Positions 23,498 to 31,741 of a stretch of DNA of 36,939 nt are shown in pieces (within the stretch, counting starts at the first letter, position 1; each line of letters begins with the position of its first letter). The stretch lies in NCBI RefSeq assembly GCF_026013545.1, contig NZ_JAPDOG010000033.1, positions 1-36,939 of the forward strand, read 5' to 3'. The notes below the pieces were generated by a model, which was given only the letters and a program-made list of their open reading frames with translations, was not told the DNA's origin and did not search any database. This DNA comes from Defluviimonas salinarum. GTDB lineage: Bacteria > Pseudomonadota > Alphaproteobacteria > Rhodobacterales > Rhodobacteraceae. A program made the translations under genes and the position numbers.

Positions 23498-26400
23498 ACC
23501 AGATGAACCGTATCAACGGCCAGCCACTCGGCGGCACAGAGGCCACCGGCGCGCCCCGCTCCGGCCAGGCCAACCGCCTTTCCGGCGGCCAGATCGACCA
23601 CGCGAAGACGCTGAACTTCCGCTTCGACGGCAAGACCTTCCAGGGCCACCCGGGCGACACGCTCGCCTCCGCGCTTCTCGCCAACGGCGTGCGGCTGATG
23701 GGCCGTTCGTTCAAGTACCACCGCCCGCGCGGCCCCCTGACCTCGGGCTCCGAGGAGCCGAACGCGCTCGTCGAGCTGCGCTCGGGCGCCCGGCAGGAGC
23801 CGAACACCCGCGCCACCGTGGCCGAACTCTTCGACGGGCTCGAGGCCATGAGCCAGAACCGCTGGCCGTCTCTCAGCTTTGACGCGCTGGCGATCAACGA
23901 CCGGCTGTCGACCTTCCTGACGGCGGGCTTCTACTACAAGACCTTCATGTGGCCGAAGGCGTTCTGGGAAAAGCTCTACGAGCCGATCATCCGCCGCGCC
24001 GCCGGTCTCGGCAGCCTGTCGATGGAGACCGACCCCGACCTCTACGACAAGGGCTTCCTGCACGCCGACCTCCTGATCGTCGGCTCCGGCCCCGCCGGCC
24101 TCGCCGCCGCGCTGACCGCCGGACGGGCCGGCGCTCAGGTTATCCTGGCCGAGGAGGACTTCCTCTTCGGTGGCCGCCTGATCGCCGAGACCTACCGGCT
24201 CGGCTCCGGGTCGGGCGCCGACTGGGCCGCCGCCGCGATCGCCGAGCTTGCGGCGATGCCGAACGTGCGGCTGATGCCGCGCACCACCGTCATCGGCGCC
24301 TTCGACCACGGCATCACCGGCGCGGTGGAGCGGGTCTCCGACCACCTCGCCGTGCCTGCCGCCGGCAAGCCGCGTCAGATCCTCTGGCGGATTTACGCCA
24401 AGCGCACGCTCCTCTGCGCCGGCGCGATCGAACGGCCGATCCCGTTCGAGAACAACGACCGCCCCGGCATCCTGCTCGCCGGCGCGATCCGCGCCTACGC
24501 CAACCGCTGGGCAGCGACGCCGGGCAAGACGGTCGCGATCTTCACCAACAACGACGACGGCCTCAGAACCGCGACCGACCTGATCGACAAGGGCGTGAGC
24601 GTCGCCGCGGTGATCGACACGCGGCCCGAGGGCAAGACGCTGGCGGGGACCACCCATCTCAAGGGCGCCACGGTCATCGACAGCGCCGGCCGGCTCGGCC
24701 TGACCGGGATCACCGTGCGGCTCGGCACCGGCGAGACCCGCCAGATCGCCTGCACCGCGCTCGGCGTCTCGGGCGGCTGGAACCCCAACGTCCACCTGAC
24801 CTGCCACCAGCGCGGCCGCCCGGTCTGGGACGCGAAGATCGCTGCCTTCGTGCCGGGCGCCGACCTGCCGCCGAGCATGAGCGTCGCCGGCGCGGCGACG
24901 GGCGACCTCACGACCTCCGGCGCGCTCGCGTCCGGTGCCGCGGGCGCGGTCGCAGCCCTCGATGCGCTCGGCATCACCGCCCGTGCGGCGGAGCTGCCCG
25001 AGGCCGAGGACGCGCCGGTGAACGTGACGCCCTTCTGGTACGTCAAGCACGGCAAGGGCCGCGCCTGGATCGACCAGCAGAACGACGTGACCGTGAAGGA
25101 CGTCAAGCTCGCCCACCAGGAGGGCTACCGCTCGGTCGAGCACCTCAAGCGCTACACCACGCTCGGCATGGCGACCGACCAGGGCAAGACCTCGAACATG
25201 GCCGGCCTCGCGGTCATGGCCGAACTGACCTCGAAGTCGATCCCGGCGACCGGCACGACGATCTTCCGCCCGCCCTACACGCCGGTGCCGATCGCCACCT
25301 TCGCCGGCCGCTCGGCGGGCAAGGACTTCCGCCCGGTCCGCCAGACCCCCTCGCATAAATGGGCCGCCGAACAGGGCGCGGTCTTCGTCGAGGTCGGCAT
25401 GTGGAAGCGCGCCCAGTGGTTCCCGCGCCAGGGCGAGACCCACTGGCGCCAGTCGGTCGACCGCGAGGTGCTGGCCACCCGGAACTCGGTCGGGATCTGC
25501 GACGTGACGACGCTCGGCAAGATCGACGTGCAGGGCACCGACGCGGCCGAGTTCCTCAACCGCGTCTACGCCAACCCCTTCGCCAAGCTCGCCGTCGGCA
25601 AGGTCCGCTACGGGCTGATGCTGCGCGAGGACGGGATGGCGATGGACGACGGCACCACCGCGCGGCTCGCCGAGGACCATTTCGTCACCACGACCACGAC
25701 CGCGAACGCCGTCGGCGTCTACCGCCATATGGAGTTCTGCCGCCAGTGCCTCTGGCCCGACCTCGACGTGCAGATCATCTCCACGACCGAGGCCTGGGCG
25801 CAGTTCTCGGTCGCCGGACCCAACGCCCGAAAGCTCCTACAGAAGATCGTCGATCCCGGACACGACATCTCGAACGAGGCCTTCCCCTACATGGGTTGCG
25901 GCGAGATCACCGTCTGCGGCGGCCTGCGCGCCCGGCTCTTCCGGATCTCGTTCTCGGGCGAGCTCGCCTACGAGATCGCGGTACCGACGCGCTATGGCGA
26001 CGGGCTGATCCGCGCCATGGTCGAGGCCGGCAAGCAGTACGACTCGGTGGTCTACGGCACCGAGGCGCTCGGCGTGATGCGGATCGAGAAGGGCCATGCC
26101 GCCGGCAACGAGCTCAACGGCACCACGACCGCGCGCAATCTCGGCATGGCCGGAATGGTGTCGAAAAAGAAGGACGCGATCGGCTCGACGCTTTCCGAAC
26201 GCGAAGGCTTGAACCGCGACGACGTGCTGGCGCTCGTCGGCTTCCGTCCGGTGGACCGGTCGCGGCCGCTCGTCGCGGGATCGCATTTCATCAATGTGGG
26301 CGCCGAGGCCACTGCCGCGAACGACCAGGGCTACATGACCTCGGTCGCCTTCTCGCCGAACCTCGGCCATTCGGTCGGGCTCGGCTTCCTCAAGAGTGGC

Positions 26401-26517
26401 GGCGCCCGCAAGGGCGAGACTCTCCGCGCCGTCAACCCGCTGAACAACGAAGAGGTCGAGGTCGAAGTGGTCAGCGCCCACTTCATCGACCCGGAAGGAG
26501 ACCGCCTCCGTGCCTGA
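23494..26517 (+). CDS. mgdC: N-methylglutamate dehydrogenase subunit C (alpha-like)
   Basis: A 1007-residue protein starting at ATG 23494 (overlap ATGA with mgdB), about 20 residues longer at the N-terminus than the soxA product. It has the ferredoxin-like start (LNFRFDGKTFQGHPGDT, about 40-56), GRSFKYHRPRG (70-80), the Rossmann motif GSGPAG (197-202), a second dinucleotide-binding region (VAIFTNNDDGLRTATD) and a C-terminal GcvT-like folate domain from about residue 620. N-methylglutamate dehydrogenase oxidises N-methylglutamate to glutamate and passes the methyl carbon to THF. A sarcosine oxidase alpha function cannot be excluded from sequence. Confidence 0.78.
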   Translation: MNQMNRINGQPLGGTEATGAPRSGQANRLSGGQIDHAKTLNFRFDGKTFQGHPGDTLASALLANGVRLMGRSFKYHRPRGPLTSGSEEPNALVELRSGARQEPNTRATVAELFDGLEAMSQNRWPSLSFDALAINDRLSTFLTAGFYYKTFMWPKAFWEKLYEPIIRRAAGLGSLSMETDPDLYDKGFLHADLLIVGSGPAGLAAALTAGRAGAQVILAEEDFLFGGRLIAETYRLGSGSGADWAAAAIAELAAMPNVRLMPRTTVIGAFDHGITGAVERVSDHLAVPAAGKPRQILWRIYAKRTLLCAGAIERPIPFENNDRPGILLAGAIRAYANRWAATPGKTVAIFTNNDDGLRTATDLIDKGVSVAAVIDTRPEGKTLAGTTHLKGATVIDSAGRLGLTGITVRLGTGETRQIACTALGVSGGWNPNVHLTCHQRGRPVWDAKIAAFVPGADLPPSMSVAGAATGDLTTSGALASGAAGAVAALDALGITARAAELPEAEDAPVNVTPFWYVKHGKGRAWIDQQNDVTVKDVKLAHQEGYRSVEHLKRYTTLGMATDQGKTSNMAGLAVMAELTSKSIPATGTTIFRPPYTPVPIATFAGRSAGKDFRPVRQTPSHKWAAEQGAVFVEVGMWKRAQWFPRQGETHWRQSVDREVLATRNSVGICDVTTLGKIDVQGTDAAEFLNRVYANPFAKLAVGKVRYGLMLREDGMAMDDGTTARLAEDHFVTTTTTANAVGVYRHMEFCRQCLWPDLDVQIISTTEAWAQFSVAGPNARKLLQKIVDPGHDISNEAFPYMGCGEITVCGGLRARLFRISFSGELAYEIAVPTRYGDGLIRAMVEAGKQYDSVVYGTEALGVMRIEKGHAAGNELNGTTTARNLGMAGMVSKKKDAIGSTLSEREGLNRDDVLALVGFRPVDRSRPLVAGSHFINVGAEATAANDQGYMTSVAFSPNLGHSVGLGFLKSGGARKGETLRAVNPLNNEEVEVEVVSAHFIDPEGDRLRA

Positions 26518-27082
26518 TCACAGCCTCGCCCCCCTGCTGCCGCTCGGCGGCGCCACCCCGCGCCGCGACACCTTCGCGGGCCTCACGATCACCGAGAACC
26601 CCGATGTCGCGATCGCCTCGGTCGCCTGCCGGATGGGCCGCGACGCCGATCTCGCGAAGGCCGCCGCGGCGCTCTTCGGCACCGCCCTGCCGGTGCCCGG
26701 CCAGATGGTGGCGAAGGGCGACTGGGCCCTCTTCTGGACCGGTCCCGGCCAGTGGATGGCCACCGCGCCCTTCGCGACCCACGAGGACATCTCGCGGATC
26801 GTCAAGGCCGGCCTCGGCGACACCGCCTCGGTGACCGAGCAGACCGACGCCTGGGTGCGTTTCGACATCGACGGCGCCCGCGCGCCCGACATGTTCGAGC
26901 GGCTCTGCATCCTCGACACCCGCCGGATGGCGGCGGGCAGCGCCAACCGCACGATGATCGAGCATCTCGGCACCTTCGTCCTCTGCCACCGCGCGGGCGA
27001 GGCGTTCAGCGTGCTCGGCCCGCGGTCGGCCGCGGCCTCGCTGCATCACGCGCACGTCGCGGCGGCGAAAAGCGCGATCTGA
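26510..27082 (+). CDS. mgdD: N-methylglutamate dehydrogenase subunit D (gamma-like)
   Basis: A 190-residue protein starting at GTG 26510, overlapping mgdC by 8 bases, with ribosome site GGAAGGAG ending about 9 bases upstream. It shows the gamma-family pattern WALFWTGPGQWMATAP, the internal TEQTDAWVRFDIDG, and CILDTRRMAAGSANRTMIEH. It resembles the soxG product but is clearly diverged. It completes the mgdABCD operon (beta, delta, alpha, gamma order). A GC-rich palindromic repeat follows, probably serving as the operon's 3' end. Confidence 0.76.
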   Translation: MPDHSLAPLLPLGGATPRRDTFAGLTITENPDVAIASVACRMGRDADLAKAAAALFGTALPVPGQMVAKGDWALFWTGPGQWMATAPFATHEDISRIVKAGLGDTASVTEQTDAWVRFDIDGARAPDMFERLCILDTRRMAAGSANRTMIEHLGTFVLCHRAGEAFSVLGPRSAAASLHHAHVAAAKSAI

Positions 27083-27118
27083 GGCGGCCTTGACCTGACG
27101 GGCCGGATGACCCCTCGG

Positions 27119-27220
27119 CGCTTCCCTCCCCCCTCGTGGGGGAGGGAGAGGGAGGGGGGCGGCTGACCGCGAAGCCCCCCCCACCCCCATCCCCTCCCCA
27201 CGAGGGGGAGGGGAGGCGCC
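27119..27220. repeat. GC-rich interspersed palindromic repeat, two inverted copies
   Basis: Two C/G-block units face each other: CCCTCCCCCCTCGTGGGGGA with its tail (about 27124-27160), and an inverted copy around CCTCCCCACGAGGGGGAGGG (about 27194-27213) with a GATGGGGGTGGG-type arm. Repeats of this CCTCCCC-ACGA-GGGGAGG form are widespread between genes of alphaproteobacteria. This one separates the convergent mgdD and glxA-type regulator genes and could act as a bidirectional terminator. A half copy with CCCCCTCGGCGAGGG occurs near 33032. Confidence 0.7.
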
Positions 27221-27256
27221 CGGACTCCCCGCGAAATCTCCCGGCCGGATCGTGGC

Positions 27257-28258
27257 CTAGACCGAGGGGATCGGCGCGTTCCCCTGGACGCGGATCGAGT
27301 TGATCGCCTTGCGGTCCTCCTGCGGTGTCACGCCGAAGGCCTGGATGTAGTGGCGCACCATCGGCGTCGAGCTCGCGTAGCCGACCGACAGCGCGATATC
27401 CGTCATCGTGTCGTTGGAATAGAGCGCGAGTTGGCGCGCCTTCTTCATCCGGAGCATACGGTAGTATTTCAGCGGGCTCTGCCCGGTCGCGCGCTGGAAA
27501 GTCCGGTCGAGCTGGCGCGCCGAGAGCGCCACCGCCTCGGCTACCTCGGCGATCTGGATCGGCTGCTCGACATGCTCGGCGAAAAGCCGGATCGCCTTCG
27601 CCACCGCCTCGGGCAGCATGTCCTCGGTCCGGTCGGTCCGGTGCGTCGGGATCCGCTGGCTCACGTCCTCGCCGCGCACCAGCGGATGCTGGAACCAGCA
27701 GGCGACCTCGGTCATGGTCTCGGCGCCGAGCTCGGCGTCGATGAGCCCCAGCATCAGGTCAAAGACCGCCGCCGCGCCGGCCGCCGTCACCCTGCCCCGG
27801 TCGATGGTGATGACGTTGGCGCTGGCCCGGATCTCGGGGAACTCGGCCTTGAACGCCGCCTCGTAGCACCAGTGCACCGCGCAGGTATGGCCGTCCATCA
27901 GCCCGCTCCGCGCCAGCGGGAAGATCCCGCCGCTGAAACCGCCGATCGCGACCCCGTGCCGCGCGAGCTTCCGCACCGCCGCATTCGCGCTGCGCGGGTT
28001 GTCGAACCGTCCGGCCGGGCCGCTGAGGAAATGCAGCTGGTCGACACCCTCGAGATCGGCGAGCCGCACATCCGGGTCGAAGCCGACCCGCGCGCTCGAC
28101 ACCACCCGCTCGCCGCTCTCGCCCACCACGGTCCAGGAGAACGCCTCGCGCCCGACGATCTCGTTGGCCGCGCGCAAAGGCTCGATCGCCGAGGTCAGGC
28201 AGGCCATCGGGAAGCCGGGGAAGATCAGGAAGCCGAGGTACTTGCTATTTTTTTTCAT
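27257..28258 (-). CDS. GlxA-type AraC-family transcriptional regulator
   Basis: The 333-residue protein starts at ATG 28258 (MKKNSKYLGFLIFPGF); the longer reading upstream is rejected. An N-terminal DJ-1/PfpI-like GATase1 domain (LIFPGFPMACLTSAIEPLRAA, VAIGGFSGGIFPLARSG) is followed by an AraC HTH domain (IAEVAEAVALSARQLDRTF and MTDIALSVGYASSTPMVRHY). This architecture is shared by GbdR, SouR and CdhR, which respond to betaine, sarcosine or carnitine. Its position between mgdABCD and dmmDABC suggests control of methylated-amine genes. The start carries an 8-A run (ATGAAAAAAAATAGC) that is unusual here and could slip. Confidence 0.88.
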   Translation of the reverse strand: MKKNSKYLGFLIFPGFPMACLTSAIEPLRAANEIVGREAFSWTVVGESGERVVSSARVGFDPDVRLADLEGVDQLHFLSGPAGRFDNPRSANAAVRKLARHGVAIGGFSGGIFPLARSGLMDGHTCAVHWCYEAAFKAEFPEIRASANVITIDRGRVTAAGAAAVFDLMLGLIDAELGAETMTEVACWFQHPLVRGEDVSQRIPTHRTDRTEDMLPEAVAKAIRLFAEHVEQPIQIAEVAEAVALSARQLDRTFQRATGQSPLKYYRMLRMKKARQLALYSNDTMTDIALSVGYASSTPMVRHYIQAFGVTPQEDRKAINSIRVQGNAPIPSV

Positions 28259-28279
28259 CGCGGAGTATGGTGGTTTCAC

Positions 28280-28308
28280 TTGCAGGAATATCTTTCTACC
28301 CCATATAA
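28280..28308 (+). promoter_or_regulatory. Candidate promoter of the XRE-cupin regulator gene
   Basis: TTGCAG (28280-28285), 17 bases and ATATAA (28303-28308) form a good sigma-70-like pair ahead of the GTG at 28383. The spacer contains GAATATCTTTCTA, which resembles half of the shared dmm/mgs motif. The regulator genes are divergent, and their control region is only 124 bases. Confidence 0.5.
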
Positions 28309-28382
28309 GGCCACGATTTCCTGCGTTGGCGCCGTTCCGGCAGACTAGCGCAGCGGCGCAGCCCAAAGGAAGAGGTCATACC

Positions 28383-29042
28383 GTGAACGCTCCGAAGTCG
28401 AAGACGGCTGCCGCCGCCGCCTCGCCCCTGAAGCAGGATCCGCACCGCACCTCCGAGCCGCGCGAGAAGGTGCTCGAAGTGGCGATCGGCCGCGCGGTGC
28501 GCAGTTTCCGGCGCCAGAAGGCGATGACGGTCGCGGAACTGTCGAAGCGCACCGGGCTCTCGATCGGGATGCTGTCGAAGATCGAGAACGGCGTCACCTC
28601 GCCGTCGCTGACGACGCTGCAGACGCTGTCCAATGCGCTCAGCGTGCCGCTCACCGGCTTCTTCCGCCGCTACGAGGAACACCGCGAGGCGATGCATGTG
28701 AAGGCCGGCGAGGCGGTCGAGATGGAGCGCGCGGGCACCCGCGCGGGCCACCAGTACCACCTCCTTGGTCATATCGGCGCCAATGCGAGCGGCGTGATCG
28801 TCGAGCCCTACCTGATCACGCTCACCGAAACCTCGGATGTGTTCCCGACCTTCCAGCACGACGGGATCGAGTTCCTGCACATGCTCGAGGGCGAGGTCGA
28901 GTACCTGCACGGCGACGAGACCTATCTCCTGCAGCCGGGCGACAGCCTGATCTTCGACGCCGACGCGCCGCACGGGCCGGTCGGCTTGAACAAGCTGCCG
29001 GCCCGTTACCTGTCGGTCATCACCTACCCGCAGGCGGACTGA
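28383..29042 (+). CDS. XRE-cupin transcriptional regulator
   Basis: A 219-residue protein starting at GTG 28383 after AAGGAAGAGG. The N-terminal HTH (AVRSFRRQKAMTVAELSKRT, then GLSIGMLSKIENGVTSPSLTT, about 38-78) belongs to the XRE family. The C-terminal double-strand beta-helix cupin (QHDGIEFLHMLEGEVEYLHG, LLQPGDSLIFDADAPHGPVG) is its probable ligand sensor. Regulators of this type often control amine or amino-acid catabolism genes. The gene is divergent from the GlxA-type regulator and convergent with dmmC, ending two bases from its stop. Confidence 0.88.
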   Translation: MNAPKSKTAAAAASPLKQDPHRTSEPREKVLEVAIGRAVRSFRRQKAMTVAELSKRTGLSIGMLSKIENGVTSPSLTTLQTLSNALSVPLTGFFRRYEEHREAMHVKAGEAVEMERAGTRAGHQYHLLGHIGANASGVIVEPYLITLTETSDVFPTFQHDGIEFLHMLEGEVEYLHGDETYLLQPGDSLIFDADAPHGPVGLNKLPARYLSVITYPQAD

Positions 29043-29052
29043 ACTCAGTCCG
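29035..29052. terminator. Palindrome spanning the two convergent stop codons
   Basis: CGGACTGA (29035-29042) and TCAGTCCG (29045-29052) are perfect inverted arms separated by only AC. Both contain the stop codon TGA of the XRE-cupin gene and of dmmC. The two-base gap between stops is remarkable, and the structure could end transcription from both sides, although it lacks a T-run. Confidence 0.45.
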
Positions 29053-30085
29053 GCCAGATCCCCGGCGAGGTCGGCGCGCCGTCGTCGTACTTCGACAGCC
29101 ATTCTACGATCTTCGGCCGGTTGTTGATGAAGCCCTTGTAGGTCGCCAGCTCCACCGGCAGGTCGCGGATCACCCGGTGGAATCGGCGCCCCCATTTCGG
29201 CACCGTCACCAGGTCCTCGAGCCTGATCAGGTAGCAGCGGATCGGGAACACCAGCGCGTTCGAGCGCGGCAGGCGGAACAGCGTCTGCAGCTCGACCCTG
29301 AGATGCATCATCCGGCCGACGTTCTCGGCCGTCAGCTCCTGCTTCATCGCGCCCCACTTGTGGTAGTTCTCGGGGCTGGTGTCGAGGAGCGGGTTGATCG
29401 TCATCGTCCAGTTCAGCCGCCGAGCCGGCGCGCCCTGCTGGATGTTGAGCAGGAACTTCAGCGCGCGCACGAAGACGCCCATCTCATGCGCCTTCGGCAC
29501 CGGGGCATGCCATTCGAAGAAGTTCATGCCGATGTCGAAGTCGAGCGACCAGTCGGCCTGGGTGGTGACCATGCCGGCGTCCATCCACAGGTTGTCGTCG
29601 CGCTGGTCGAGGATCGCGAAATCGCCCTGGGTCTGGCGGGTGATGTATTCCATCGGCCCGTAGGGCAGCGTCGTCTCGTCGAGGAAGGTGAAGGTGTCGT
29701 CGATCCCGAGCGGCCGGTTGATCCAGCGCCAGCGGTCGCCGTCCCGGTGCAGCTCGAAGAGGTCGGGGTATTCCTCCGCCTTCGCGGTCATGATCAGCTC
29801 GACCAGGTCCCAACCCGCCAGCGTCATGTGCGGCAGCGACTGACAGCGCAGCGGATCGTCGGCCAGCACCCGCGCCCGGTCCTTCATCTCGGCGACATAG
29901 TGCTCGTCGACGTCGAAGGTGCGCTCGTAAACGCTGCCCGGCCGGTAGGATTTGTGCGGCTCGAGGTTGACCGAGTACATGTAGCTGTCCTCGGGGAACG
30001 GGAACGGGAACCTTTGCACCGCTTTCGGCGAGTTGCGGAAGGTGAAGTCGCCGTAGAAGGTTTCGTCGTTGAAGTTGATCGTCAT
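29045..30085 (-). CDS. dmmC: Dimethylamine monooxygenase subunit DmmC (heme-dependent oxidative N-demethylase, DUF3445)
   Basis: A 346-residue protein starting at ATG 30085 (MTINFNDETFYGDFTF). The conserved DUF3445 pattern is seen in RCQSLPHMTLAGWDLVELIM, PLGIDDTFTFLDETTLP and LRVELQTLFRLPRSNALVFP. In characterised Dmm systems this is the oxygenase that carries heme and demethylates dimethylamine to methylamine and formaldehyde. It follows dmmB by 9 bases and is the last gene of the dmmDABC order known from Ruegeria and other methylotrophs. The heme ligand cannot be assigned by eye with confidence. Confidence 0.85.
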   Translation of the reverse strand: MTINFNDETFYGDFTFRNSPKAVQRFPFPFPEDSYMYSVNLEPHKSYRPGSVYERTFDVDEHYVAEMKDRARVLADDPLRCQSLPHMTLAGWDLVELIMTAKAEEYPDLFELHRDGDRWRWINRPLGIDDTFTFLDETTLPYGPMEYITRQTQGDFAILDQRDDNLWMDAGMVTTQADWSLDFDIGMNFFEWHAPVPKAHEMGVFVRALKFLLNIQQGAPARRLNWTMTINPLLDTSPENYHKWGAMKQELTAENVGRMMHLRVELQTLFRLPRSNALVFPIRCYLIRLEDLVTVPKWGRRFHRVIRDLPVELATYKGFINNRPKIVEWLSKYDDGAPTSPGIWPD

Positions 30086-30094
30086 CCTCGCCTC

Positions 30095-31060
30095 CTATCG
30101 GTCGAGCACGAGGGTCTTGCCCTCGAACCGCGACACGCATGGCATGATCTTCTTGCCGCTGGATTTCTGGTCGTCGGTCAGCCAGTGGTCGTTGTGCAGG
30201 AACTTGCCGTCATAGCCGATCACGTCGGTCTCGCACTGGCCGCAGGCGCCGCCGCGGCAGAGATAGGGCGCATCGACCCCGGCCTCCTCGATCGCCTCCA
30301 GAAGGCTCTGGTGCTCGCCAACCTTGATCACCTTGTTCGACAGGGCGAGCTTGACCTCGAAGGGCTTGCCCGAGGCCGGGGCGAGGAATTCCTCGTGATG
30401 GACCGCCTCGCGTGGCCAGCCAAGCTCCTCGGCGGTCTTGCGCACCCAGGCGATCATTCCCTTCGGCCCGCAGACATAGAGATGCGTGCCGAGCGGCTGA
30501 CCGTCGAGCAGGCGTTCGAGCTTGATCGCCTCGCCGCGGTCGTCGTGGTAGATGTGCACCCGCGTCGGATGGGTGGCATGCAGCTCGTCAGCATAGGTCG
30601 CGAGTGCCGCGGTGCGCACGGCGTAATGCAGTTCGAAATTGCCGTTCATCGCGGTGAGCTGCTTGATCTGCGCCATGAACGGCGTGATCCCGATGCCGCC
30701 CGCGATCATCAGGTGCTTGCGCGCCCTGAGATCGAGCGAGAAGAGGTTGACCGGGTTGCTCACCACCATCTTCATGCCCTGATGGACCTTGGTGTGCATG
30801 TAGAGCGACCCGCCTCGGCCCGCGTCGTCGCGCCGGACCGAGATGCTGAAGCCGCTGCGATCGGCTGGATCGCTCATCAGCGAATAGGGGTTGAGCCGGG
30901 TGCGGCCGCCGTCCTGCATCTCGACAACGGTGTGCGCGCCGCCGGAAAACGTCGGCATCGGCCCGCCGTCGCTGCGGACGAAGCGGAAGCGGGTGACAAG
31001 CTCGTTCACCGGGGTGACGTCGGCCACGGTGACGTCGATTTTTTCTGTTCCTGCGCTCAT
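30095..31060 (-). CDS. dmmB: Dimethylamine monooxygenase reductase subunit DmmB (PDR/VanB family)
   Basis: A 321-residue flavin reductase with ferredoxin domain, start ATG 31060 overlapping the dmmA stop (ATGA). The flavin-binding motif RLNPYS (55-60) and the NAD-binding GGIGITP (121-127) and YVCGPKGM precede a C-terminal [2Fe-2S] domain with C268-x4-C273-x2-C276 and C308. It would pass electrons from NAD(P)H to the heme oxygenase DmmC. The arrangement FMN/NAD module first, ferredoxin last is that of the phthalate dioxygenase reductase family. Confidence 0.9.
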   Translation of the reverse strand: MSAGTEKIDVTVADVTPVNELVTRFRFVRSDGGPMPTFSGGAHTVVEMQDGGRTRLNPYSLMSDPADRSGFSISVRRDDAGRGGSLYMHTKVHQGMKMVVSNPVNLFSLDLRARKHLMIAGGIGITPFMAQIKQLTAMNGNFELHYAVRTAALATYADELHATHPTRVHIYHDDRGEAIKLERLLDGQPLGTHLYVCGPKGMIAWVRKTAEELGWPREAVHHEEFLAPASGKPFEVKLALSNKVIKVGEHQSLLEAIEEAGVDAPYLCRGGACGQCETDVIGYDGKFLHNDHWLTDDQKSSGKKIMPCVSRFEGKTLVLDR

Positions 31061-31668
31061 CTGAAACGCTCCACCGGTTCGGGAATGTTGCCGGGATCCT
31101 CGGCATCGACGCGCACGCCCTGGAAGGCGGCGAGCCGGCGCGAATAGTGATCGCGGACGAAGAGGTGCAGGCCGCAATGGGAGCAGACGAAGGGATCGGT
31201 GGTCACGTCCTCGGTAATGCCCTTGCAGTGCACGCACTGCATGCGCCGCGCGGTCGAGCCGCGATGCTCGGCCTGGATCGCGCCGTAAGGAATGCCGGCC
31301 TGGGCCGCCTCCTGCATCGCCTGGCCCATCAGGCTCTCGGTGCCGGCGAGATAAACCTGCAGGCCCATATGCGCGCCGAGAAGCGTGCGGCGCAGCCGCG
31401 GCACGGCGGCCTCGTAGGTCGGCCCCGAGTAGAATTGCGCGGGCTTCAGGCCGCGCAGGCGCTCGGTATAAGTGCTGGCGGTCGCCTTGCGGATATGGAT
31501 GACGTGGGCGTGGTCGAAGAAGCCGGACGGCGCCACCTCGGCGAGGGCGAGGATCGCCTCGGCGCCCTCGGCATCGGCGACGAGAAGATGCGCCTTGCCC
31601 GGCCGCGGCTCCAGCCGGCTGTAGACCGGGCGGCTCGCGATCGATGGTGTGATCGTGGTTTCAATCAT
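31057..31668 (-). CDS. dmmA: Dimethylamine monooxygenase subunit DmmA (zinc-ribbon)
   Basis: The 203-residue protein starts at ATG 31668 (MIETTITPSIASRPVY) behind GGGAGGAG; the upstream extension is rejected. The N-terminal part resembles a nucleotide/flavin-type fold (GKAHLLVADAEGAEAI, LQVYLAGTESLMGQAMQ). The C-terminal zinc ribbon has C145-x2-C148 and C162-x2-C165 (QCVHCKG, CSHCGLHLF). It matches the DmmA-like family. It sits between the GcvT-like DmmD and DmmB, as in known dmmDABC operons. Its precise electron-transfer or structural role is not clear from sequence. Confidence 0.85.
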   Translation of the reverse strand: MIETTITPSIASRPVYSRLEPRPGKAHLLVADAEGAEAILALAEVAPSGFFDHAHVIHIRKATASTYTERLRGLKPAQFYSGPTYEAAVPRLRRTLLGAHMGLQVYLAGTESLMGQAMQEAAQAGIPYGAIQAEHRGSTARRMQCVHCKGITEDVTTDPFVCSHCGLHLFVRDHYSRRLAAFQGVRVDAEDPGNIPEPVERFR

Positions 31669-31741
31669 TGATGGATGCTCCTCCCTGACGGTGCGGCCGG
31701 AATGCGCGGCGCAGGGTCGACCCCCGCGCCGCGCCACCGCC

